Positions 1-5,724 of a stretch of DNA of 5,724 bases are shown one piece after another. A program made the position numbers and the translations under genes. The notes under the pieces are model-generated. The model was not told where the DNA came from, ran no database searches, and saw only the letters and a program-made list of their open reading frames with translations. Position 1 is the stretch's first letter. Each line of letters opens with the position of its first letter. This DNA is from JBBKWG01 sp037968835 (GTDB lineage: Bacteria > Pseudomonadota > Alphaproteobacteria > Rhodobacterales > Rhodobacteraceae), in NCBI GenBank assembly GCA_037968835.1, contig JBBKWG010000130.1, forward strand, positions 1-5,724, in the 5' to 3' direction.

Positions 1-1082
1 AGCCGCAAAGGCGTGCCGCTTCCCTTGCTGATCTCTGTCGGGAGTGGTCGCCCGAGGAGATCCGCGTGAACGCGCGACACCGCCGTTGCGGCGAAGGTCA
101 ACCGCGTCACCGAGGCATAAAGGCGATGTATTTCCGGCATCAGACGTTGTCCGGCCAATGCAAAGACCACCAGACTAGGGAGAATTCCGGCAAGGGCAGT
201 TCCGTCTTCCAGCCCAACCGGCTCGATGAGGATCAGGCACAATACGATGATCCCTCCGAACGCGAGAATGCGCAGGATGTAGATCGGCAATTCGGTCAGC
301 ACACTCAGCACGATCCGGCTTTGCGCAAGCTCCATCGACGGCGACTGGAAGCGCGTCTGGTAGGAAGATTCGCGGCCGAGGATCTTGACGTCCTTGATCG
401 CGCCAAGAGCCTCGTTCGCGATGCGGTAGGTCGCGCGGTTGGACTTTTCCCGCACCGCACCCAAGCGGCGCACGAAGTTTCGGATCGCCGCGTAACTGAG
501 GCCGTAAAGCCCCCCGAGGATAGCGAAGGCCAGCAGCGCGATGGGCGGATTCACCCAGATGAGCACCAACGCGACGCAAACGATGGTCAGGGCCGATGCA
601 AAGAAGTTCGCTGCCGGCAACATGAATTCCGACACGACCTCGCGGGATTCGGCCAGCATCGTGGAGGCCATGTCACCGGAATGATGGTCCAGGAAAAACT
701 CGTAGGGTTGATAGAGGTAGCGGCCAAGAAGCCGGTGGCTGAGCGCGTGCATCCGCATCCGGGCGAAACGCGAGGTGAAGTAGGTTGATGCGATCTGCAA
801 CAGGTTCGACAGAACGATGGTCGCGAGCGCGGCGAGGCCGAGGAACTGGACGTAAGCATAGGTCGTGGTGAAGCCGAGCGCGTCGTAACCCCACGACAGG
901 AAGGGATCGCTGCGGACCCGTTCGGGAAACGACAGCGCGGTCAGAAACGGCAGAACCGAGCCGACCATCACCGCCGAAAAGACCGCCGAAATCATCAGCA
1001 TGATCAGGATCCAAAGCGCGTGCCGCTTTTCGCTCGGCTCAAGCAGCGCCCAGCCTTTTGCCCATGTTTCCCGGTCGATCAT
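1..1082 (-). CDS. ABC exporter membrane domain (PglK-like), 3' end beyond window
   Basis: This is the N-terminal 360 residues of an ABC exporter half-transporter, open to the left edge with no stop or frameshift. The visible part is the six-helix membrane domain. Hydrophobic segments lie near residues 22-50, 77-101, 153-178, 180-200, 262-287 and 296-312. After the second helix comes a cytoplasmic stretch with YQPYEFF (124-130). After the fourth comes AIKDVKILGRE (228-238), which resembles the coupling region of PglK-type flippases and related exporters. The ATP-binding domain (Walker A, signature motif, Walker B) would follow beyond base 1 and cannot be checked. The ATG at 1082-1080 overlaps the synthetase stop as ATGA, which indicates translational coupling; no strong ribosome site is visible. 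By context it probably exports the synthetase product or a conjugate of it. The exporter fold is well supported; the substrate is unknown and the PglK resemblance is recalled, not searched. Confidence 0.87.
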   Translation of the reverse strand, partial: MIDRETWAKGWALLEPSEKRHALWILIMLMISAVFSAVMVGSVLPFLTALSFPERVRSDPFLSWGYDALGFTTTYAYVQFLGLAALATIVLSNLLQIASTYFTSRFARMRMHALSHRLLGRYLYQPYEFFLDHHSGDMASTMLAESREVVSEFMLPAANFFASALTIVCVALVLIWVNPPIALLAFAILGGLYGLSYAAIRNFVRRLGAVREKSNRATYRIANEALGAIKDVKILGRESSYQTRFQSPSMELAQSRIVLSVLTELPIYILRILAFGGIIVLCLILIEPVGLEDGTALAGILPSLVVFALAGQRLMPEIHRLYASVTRLTFAATAVSRVHADLLGRPLPTEISKGSGTPLR

Positions 1083-3673
1083 TCGGGCCGCCAGTCCTGA
1101 TCCGTGCTGATCTGAGCCGGGATCGCGGCGTCGGTTGGTGACCGTGACAGCTCCGCACTTTCGGGTTGCGCGACGCCGTTCATCAGCGTCGTCAGCCCCG
1201 CCTCGGCCGCGCGGAAGGTATCGTCCAGATAATCGGGTTTGAACAGATCGAGATGCCCGCCCGGCACCCAGATAACGTCGATCAGCCGACCGACCCTGGA
1301 CCAGCCGAAATCCGGCGGATCGTAGGGTTGCTGGTTGCCGTTCGCGCGGATCAGGACAAGCGGCAGGTCGCTTTTGGCGGGACGGAACCGGCGGCCGTGC
1401 TTGGAAACCGGCCTCATCAGAAGGTCGAGTCGATTGAGATCGTTGGCAGGGGCATCCGCCCGCTTGAGCTTGCCACGCACCGCCTTTCCGACAGTGTAGC
1501 GGGCGCGCCAATAGATATCGTGCAATTTCCGCCGCATCGGCAGGAGGGCGTGGGCGCGGGTGTCGACGATCACGACGCAGACGTCTTCCCCGGCGGCCCT
1601 GAGACGACGCGCCATTTCGTGGGCAATCAGCCCGCCAATCGAATAGCCGAGCAGGACGCGGCGACCAGTGGTGTTGGCGCTGTCCATCGCGCTCAGAAAC
1701 CGCGACGCGATCTCTTCGATTGTCGCAATCTGGGGTTCCTCTCGCCGCAGGCGCGGATGCCTGAAAGCCTTGACCGACCAATTCGGCGCCAGCCGGTCCG
1801 CGAATGGCTTGAACTGGAAGGTGTAGCCATCGCCGCCGGGCACGATGAATAGCGTTGGCCGCGACTTGTCGTCCGGCGTTTCGTTTATGTCGAGCATTTC
1901 GACAAGGAGCGGGTCAGTAGCGGTGCCTAGCCCGGCTGGCCAATCGTTGAATATCGCGAGTTGCTCGGCCTGTGTCTGATGACGGAACACGAACTCCGCA
2001 TCGAGTGAACGACCGAGCCGCGATTCAAGGTCGAGCGCCAACGCGGTCGCGGCCACGCTGTCCCCGCCTTCGTCAAAGAACGACTTTGTGGGATCGGTAA
2101 CCTGTCGGCCCAGACTATACGCCCATGCGGCCCGAACGGCGACGGTCTTGGGATCATCCTTTGTCGCGGCGTCTGCGGTGTCATCCGGGTTTGCAAAAAT
2201 CGAGCGACGGTCGGTCTTGAGCGAGGATGTGCGGGGAAGCTCGCGCCTGATGTCCAGTCGGGATGGCCACATGGCGCGGGGCAGGTTTTCCCGGATCCGC
2301 TTGCCGAGGTGGCGATGCAACGCGTCGAGATCCCCGTCGCCCGCCACAAAAGCGATGATTTCGCGCTGTCCGTTCTCGTCGGGTTCTGTTGCCACAACCG
2401 CCGCATGACGGACATCCGGTTCACCCAGCAACCATTCCTCCAGTTCGGACAGCCTGACCCTTTGCCCGCGTATTTTCACCTCTGCCCCAATCCGGTGATC
2501 GACGACAAGTCGACCGTCCTCTGTCAGATATCCGACATCGTCGGTCAGAAGCCCGTCGCCCCCAAGGTTGCCGCTGCCGGACCCCTGGTTGCCCGTTGCC
2601 ACCGACGGGCCGCTGACCCGGATGCGCCCGGCTTGTCTTGGTTCAAGCGGCTCGCCGTCGTCCGCGACGATTGCGACCGTAACACCCCGCCCGATATTCA
2701 TCGGCAGGTCAGCCTTGGCGCCAACATCGCCCGCCCTGATCGAAGCGCTGGCGACGGGGCCGGTCTCGGTCGAACTGTAGGCGAGGCTGAGCAGGCAATC
2801 GGGCGGCACCGCCTTGCGAGCCCGTACGAGGTCGGGCCAATTGGTGCGCTCGCCGCCGAAATGGACGAAGCGAAGATTGGGGAAGGTCCCGCTTTGGCCG
2901 AGCCCTCCGACCAGGATGCGGAACGCGGTGGGCGTCGTGTGCAGATGGGTCGTGCCCGCCTGTATCAGCCGAACCGCAGCGTCGCTTGGCGATTCCCGCA
3001 GAAGATCGAGCGGCATGAGCGTCGCGCCACCCACGAGCGCGCGCTGGATCGCGCCCCGGCCCATCCCTGAATCAATCGACGTCGCCGCTGCGTAGACCGC
3101 GCCCGGACCGATCCGGTTGGTCTCCATCCCACGCTGCGCCCGGCTGCTTTCCGTCCGGTGCGTGATTTGAATGAGCTTGGCCGCGCCGGTCGTCCCGGAG
3201 GTGCGCCGCAGCGAGCAGATGTCGTCGGCTTGGGCCACCGAGGGCCGTTGGACGTTGGCGACCAGAGGCTGAGCGTCGTCGATCCGCAATAGCGAAAGGT
3301 TTGTGTCGGAGCCAAGAGCCAGCGCGGCGGCCTGTGTCTCGCGGGTGTAAAGAAGCAGGTCGGGCGCGAATTGAGCGACGATGTTGCGCACGACCGGAAG
3401 CGGCGTGTCCGCGTCGATGGTCAACAAGGCGTGGCGCGTTCGCGCACAGCCAAGCATCCCGGCGACACCGGCGCAATCGAACCGCGACACCATCATGCAT
3501 CGCCCGGGCGTCGCCCCGAGCCGTTCATCGATCTGATCGGCCAGGACTTTCGTCCAGTTGTCGAGATGTCGGTAAATCACGCTGTTGCGGGCGTCGACGA
3601 CTGCAAACGTAAAGGGCCACGCTTTCGCGCGTTGTTCGAACAGATCGCCGAGGCTCGTGAAATCGGATTTCAT
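1079..3673 (-). CDS. Single-module NRPS-like synthetase: adenylation - carrier - thioesterase, no condensation domain
   Basis: This complete 864-residue protein should activate a carboxylic acid with ATP, load it on a phosphopantetheine arm and release it through a thioesterase. The adenylation domain is about residues 10-490: A3 TSGTTGAAK (158-166), A5 AYSSTE (298-303), A6 RVSGPSVATG (352-361), A7 TDDVGYL (377-383), A8 EVKIRGQRVRLSELE (398-412) and A10 lysine K486. The carrier domain is about 508-578, with FFDEGGDS and the attachment serine S539. The thioesterase is about 604-830, with nucleophile S678 in GYSIGG, a likely acid D704 and H807 in GGH. The adenylation domain begins directly at the N-terminus, so no condensation domain is present in this protein. 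The ATG at 3673 is the only good start: an in-frame stop lies at 3703-3701 with no standard start between, and the nearest purine run (GGGAAGGG) ends 16 bases upstream, too far for a normal ribosome site. It is followed directly by an ABC exporter. The substrate is unknown; a phosphopantetheinyl transferase must be supplied from elsewhere. Confidence 0.93.
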   Translation of the reverse strand: MKSDFTSLGDLFEQRAKAWPFTFAVVDARNSVIYRHLDNWTKVLADQIDERLGATPGRCMMVSRFDCAGVAGMLGCARTRHALLTIDADTPLPVVRNIVAQFAPDLLLYTRETQAAALALGSDTNLSLLRIDDAQPLVANVQRPSVAQADDICSLRRTSGTTGAAKLIQITHRTESSRAQRGMETNRIGPGAVYAAATSIDSGMGRGAIQRALVGGATLMPLDLLRESPSDAAVRLIQAGTTHLHTTPTAFRILVGGLGQSGTFPNLRFVHFGGERTNWPDLVRARKAVPPDCLLSLAYSSTETGPVASASIRAGDVGAKADLPMNIGRGVTVAIVADDGEPLEPRQAGRIRVSGPSVATGNQGSGSGNLGGDGLLTDDVGYLTEDGRLVVDHRIGAEVKIRGQRVRLSELEEWLLGEPDVRHAAVVATEPDENGQREIIAFVAGDGDLDALHRHLGKRIRENLPRAMWPSRLDIRRELPRTSSLKTDRRSIFANPDDTADAATKDDPKTVAVRAAWAYSLGRQVTDPTKSFFDEGGDSVAATALALDLESRLGRSLDAEFVFRHQTQAEQLAIFNDWPAGLGTATDPLLVEMLDINETPDDKSRPTLFIVPGGDGYTFQFKPFADRLAPNWSVKAFRHPRLRREEPQIATIEEIASRFLSAMDSANTTGRRVLLGYSIGGLIAHEMARRLRAAGEDVCVVIVDTRAHALLPMRRKLHDIYWRARYTVGKAVRGKLKRADAPANDLNRLDLLMRPVSKHGRRFRPAKSDLPLVLIRANGNQQPYDPPDFGWSRVGRLIDVIWVPGGHLDLFKPDYLDDTFRAAEAGLTTLMNGVAQPESAELSRSPTDAAIPAQISTDQDWRPE

Positions 3674-3760
3674 AAATATCGGACCAATACCCTTCCCAGC
3701 TTAGACTACTCAAAGGAAAGCTTGGTAGAATTGTGGCCTTATACAGCGGTGCCGAGTTGT
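3674..3760 (-). promoter_or_regulatory. Probable promoter zone for the synthetase-exporter operon
   Basis: The gap from gspD, the possible terminator, and the shift to A+T-richer sequence directly before the ATG at 3673 suggest a separate promoter here. The individual hexamers are poor (TATAAG at 3743-3738 without a partner; TTGAGT/TATTGG with an 18-base spacer), so only the zone is called, not a specific start site. Confidence 0.3.
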
Positions 3761-3920
3761 TACTGCCCGGCAACACCTCCCAATAGGTGCTGCGTATTAG
3801 CTGCTCAGGCGACTCGACGGTGAATGGCGTTGCCGTTCATGGAACGACCGATCAACGATAAAACGGGTCGCTGGCGAGGTCCGTGTGGTCGTGCGCCCGC
3901 AAGGGGTTGGAATTGCCTGA

Positions 3921-4055
3921 TCAGCACTTTCGATTGCAGAACGGAAACACCCGCCCTGTCGCGCGGGACGTGATTACTGATCTCGGAACGGCAGCATGTC
4001 CCCCGCGGAGGTCGATTTGCTCAGCCAGAACATCCGCAAATTTAATAGAGCCCAT
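3921..4055 (-). CDS. Doubtful 44-codon ORF overlapping the gspD end
   Basis: An ATG at 4055-4053, inside the last codons of gspD but in another frame, opens a 44-codon ORF that begins MGSIKFADVLAEQ and ends at TGA (3923-3921). It overlaps gspD by 14 bases, an arrangement common for a coupled downstream gene, and its first residues look protein-like (KFADVLAEQIDL). No good ribosome site is visible, I recognise no family, and the C-terminal half looks random. It could be a small real gene, the remnant of a lost gene, or chance. Confidence 0.15.
   Translation of the reverse strand: MGSIKFADVLAEQIDLRGGHAAVPRSVITSRATGRVFPFCNRKC
3938..3967 (-). terminator. Weak candidate terminator after gspD
   Basis: Reading on the minus strand, CCCGC and GCGGG form a five-pair G+C stem (3967-3963 with 3954-3950) around an eight-base loop. 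It is followed by TGTTTCCGTTCT, a broken T-rich stretch at 3949-3938. It lies about 75 bases past the gspD stop, a sensible place to end that transcript. The stem is short and the T run is interrupted, so it is a weak intrinsic terminator at best. Confidence 0.3.
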
Positions 4056-5724
4056 TGATTTCAAGCGGCAGTTTGCGAACCTTTTCCTCGCGCAGAAGCG
4101 ATCTGGATTCCGGTTCGACTTCGGCATTGCGAACGCTGTTGTAGCGGGCAGTCGAGGCACGGCGAAGATCGTCGGCCGAGCGCAGAATGGTCGGGCGCAT
4201 GAAAACAAACAGCGTGCGTTTCGTGCTGGTATTGCTTTTGCTTCGAAACAGATTTCCAAGAACCGGTACGTCGCCCAGGACCGGAACTTTCTGCTCGGTT
4301 AGTTGCCGGTCGTCGGTTATCAGGCCGCCCAGAACGACCGTGCCGCCGTCGTCTGCAAGCACGATTGTGTTGATCACACGGCGGTTGGTGATTATGTCGG
4401 CGGCCCCCGCCACGGCAGTGTTCGACAGCGACGACACTTCCTGTGCGATTTCAAGCTGAACAACGCCGCCTGCAGTTATTCGCGGCTTTACCTCCATGGT
4501 AATACCGACATCCTGGCGCTCGATCACCTCGGCGACATTTCCGCCGTCGGTCGTCAGACGGCCAGTCCTGAACGGGACGTTCTGGCCGACGACGATGGTC
4601 GCGGCTTCATTGTCCAGTGTCGTGATACTTGGTGTCGACAGGAGGTTGGCGTTCGTTGATTGTGCGAGCGCATTCACCAGCAATCCGAAGTCATTCCCGC
4701 TCGACAGTCCGACTGACAACCCTGTCGAAAGGGCGGCGGCGCTGGTTTCACCCAAAGCGATGAGCACTGATTGCAAAGACGCGCCACCATTGCTGAACGA
4801 GGTCGCCGAGATGTTTCCCGGCGGGGTGGCGCCTCCAAATCCAAGCTGAACGCCAAGTCGCTCTGCAGCTTCTCCCGAAACCTCCACGATAGCGGCCTCG
4901 ATCATCACCTGTGGACGCCTGACGTCGAGTGCCTTCACAAGCTGAGCTACCTCGGCCAGTTGGCGTGACGTTCCACGTGCGATCACTGAATTTGTCTCGC
5001 TGGACGCCTGAATCGAAATTGCAGGAACTGACTCGCTGCGGGTGGTCACGGCGAAAGGCTGTGAGGCCGTCGCACCGTCCGCACTTTCACTTGCAGTCGT
5101 TACCGCGTTGTCACCGGCACCAACGCTTTCGGCGACCGGGTTTGTCAGATCTGTTGCGCCGGTCAGGGTGTTCCGCACGATTTCCGCAACCACTTCTGCA
5201 TCGCCGAACTGCAATGCGAAGATCGCGGTGTTAAGCGATTGCTGAACGGATCTCGGCGGTGCGATGTCCATTGAAATCGCCAAGTCGCGTATCTGCTGGA
5301 TGTCCGTGGGAGAACCACGCACGAGAAGCAGGTTGGAACTTGCATCGACAGAGATGCGCGCGCCTGTACCGGCCGCTCCCAATACTTGCGTGATCGCATT
5401 TCCGACGGCGCCCGCGTCGGCGAAATTGAACCGGATGACTTCGGCGCGGGTGTCGGCTTCGCCGTCGAATGTCCTTGCGATTTCAACGATGCGGTTCACG
5501 TTCTCCAGCGTGTCGGTGACGACAATGGAGTTTGGGTCCTCGATTGCTTCGATGTAGCCCGCTTCATCCACAAGCGGTCGCAGAACGCGCACGGCTTCGG
5601 ACGAGGGCAATCGGTTCAAACGCAACAGGCGCGTAACGAAATCCTGGCTGCCCGGTTCAAGTGCAATTGCACCGTTCGCTCTGGTGCGCGCCTGGGCCTC
5701 CGGCACAATCTGCCAGACCGCGCC
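4042..5724 (-). CDS. gspD: Type II secretion secretin GspD, N-terminus beyond window
   Basis: This is the outer-membrane channel subunit of the type II secretion system, which forms a multimeric ring that lets folded periplasmic proteins out. Residues here are counted from the codon at 5706. The reading frame stays open to 5724 (GAVWQI precedes residue 1), so the GTG at 5706 is not the true start; the signal peptide and N0 domain lie outside. Visible parts are N1 at about 20-85, N2 at about 88-150, N3 at about 160-265 with a Ser/Thr/Ala-rich insertion at 184-226, and the secretin barrel at about 268-510. The barrel contains VPFRTG (378-383) and the family signature VPVLGDVPVLGNLF (474-487). 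A 44-residue tail (511-554) follows and ends at TAA. The three N-domain repeats and signature favour GspD over PilQ or type III secretins. No gspE follows on this strand. The symbol is assigned by family; an orphan secretin is possible. Confidence 0.92.
   Translation of the reverse strand, partial: GAVWQIVPEAQARTRANGAIALEPGSQDFVTRLLRLNRLPSSEAVRVLRPLVDEAGYIEAIEDPNSIVVTDTLENVNRIVEIARTFDGEADTRAEVIRFNFADAGAVGNAITQVLGAAGTGARISVDASSNLLLVRGSPTDIQQIRDLAISMDIAPPRSVQQSLNTAIFALQFGDAEVVAEIVRNTLTGATDLTNPVAESVGAGDNAVTTASESADGATASQPFAVTTRSESVPAISIQASSETNSVIARGTSRQLAEVAQLVKALDVRRPQVMIEAAIVEVSGEAAERLGVQLGFGGATPPGNISATSFSNGGASLQSVLIALGETSAAALSTGLSVGLSSGNDFGLLVNALAQSTNANLLSTPSITTLDNEAATIVVGQNVPFRTGRLTTDGGNVAEVIERQDVGITMEVKPRITAGGVVQLEIAQEVSSLSNTAVAGAADIITNRRVINTIVLADDGGTVVLGGLITDDRQLTEQKVPVLGDVPVLGNLFRSKSNTSTKRTLFVFMRPTILRSADDLRRASTARYNSVRNAEVEPESRSLLREEKVRKLPLEINGLY

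Larger units (their letters stand above)
3674..4041. other. Intergenic region between gspD and the synthetase gene
   Basis: This 368-base gap contains no convincing gene, tRNA or mobile element. The part near gspD (3921-4041) carries the end of a doubtful small ORF and a weak stem-loop. The part next to the synthetase (about 3674-3760) is more A+T-rich than the surrounding coding sequence and is where a promoter for the synthetase-exporter pair would be expected. On the minus strand there is a TATAAG hexamer at 3743-3738 without a matching -35 at 16-18 bases. There is also TTGAGT (3713-3708) 18 bases from TATTGG (3689-3684), which would place the transcript start almost at the ATG. Neither is a strong sigma-70 match. 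Confidence 0.7.

Noticed and set aside
66..788. 240-codon open frame on the plus strand
   Set aside because: It lies antisense to the exporter gene, whose membrane helices and family motifs are clear. Its product is rich in Arg, His, Asp and Gln with no fold-like pattern, as expected for a shadow in G+C-rich DNA.
1166..3070. Long plus-strand open frames (1166-1852 and 2309-3070) opposite the synthetase
   Set aside because: They are antisense to an intact reading frame with complete adenylation, carrier and thioesterase motifs; their products show no recognisable domain.
3525..3776. 83-codon minus-strand frame starting in the intergenic region, with GGGAGG just upstream
   Set aside because: The purine block nearly touches the putative TTG start, and the frame runs into the synthetase in the wrong phase; the product looks random.
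3805..3840. 11-codon minus-strand ORF (MNGNAIHRRVA) as a possible leader peptide
   Set aside because: It has no ribosome site, no repeated regulatory codons and no clear attenuator structure after it.
3911..3929. Imperfect palindrome around TGATCA, as a possible operator
   Set aside because: The arms match only with a one-base bulge, it does not match a binding site I know, and it is far from the synthetase start; chance is likely.
3883..4302. 139-codon plus-strand frame across the gspD end and gap
   Set aside because: It is antisense to the conserved secretin C-terminal region and has no recognisable domain.
5704..5706. GTG as the secretin start codon
   Set aside because: The frame is open to the window edge and the visible protein begins just before N1, so the real start with signal peptide and N0 domain lies outside.

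Overview
The window reads as a G+C-rich chromosomal segment of a Gram-negative bacterium. The outer-membrane secretin and the overall composition suggest an alphaproteobacterium, perhaps of the Rhodobacterales; this taxonomic guess is inference. All three real genes are on the minus strand, so transcription runs from the right edge to the left edge. Two of the three are cut by the window edges.

Layout in the direction of transcription: (1) 5724-4042, the C-terminal part of a type II secretion secretin (GspD). Its N-terminus lies beyond the right edge. (2) 4041-3674, a 368-base intergenic region. It holds a weak stem-loop about 75 bases past the gspD stop, a doubtful 44-codon ORF that overlaps the gspD end, and a more A+T-rich stretch in front of the next gene. 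(3) 3673-1079, a complete 864-residue single-module synthetase with the order adenylation - peptidyl carrier - thioesterase and no condensation domain. (4) 1082 to beyond base 1, the membrane domain of an ABC exporter. Its start codon overlaps the synthetase stop (ATGA), and its ATPase domain must lie past the left edge.

The synthetase and exporter form a tight, probably translationally coupled pair. The simplest reading is that the synthetase activates one carboxylic acid, probably an amino acid, loads it on its own carrier domain, and releases it through its thioesterase by hydrolysis, cyclisation, dimerisation or transfer. The adjacent exporter would then move the product, or the molecule it is attached to, across the inner membrane. 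The exporter resembles the PglK-type lipid-linked oligosaccharide flippases, so transfer of the acyl group to a glycan or lipid is a reasonable alternative to a free small-molecule product. No link between this pair and the secretin can be shown beyond shared strand and proximity. The canonical gspE does not follow gspD here.

The most interesting item is the condensation-free synthetase plus exporter pair. Its adenylation core motifs are clearly divergent, although the catalytic and carrier residues are intact.
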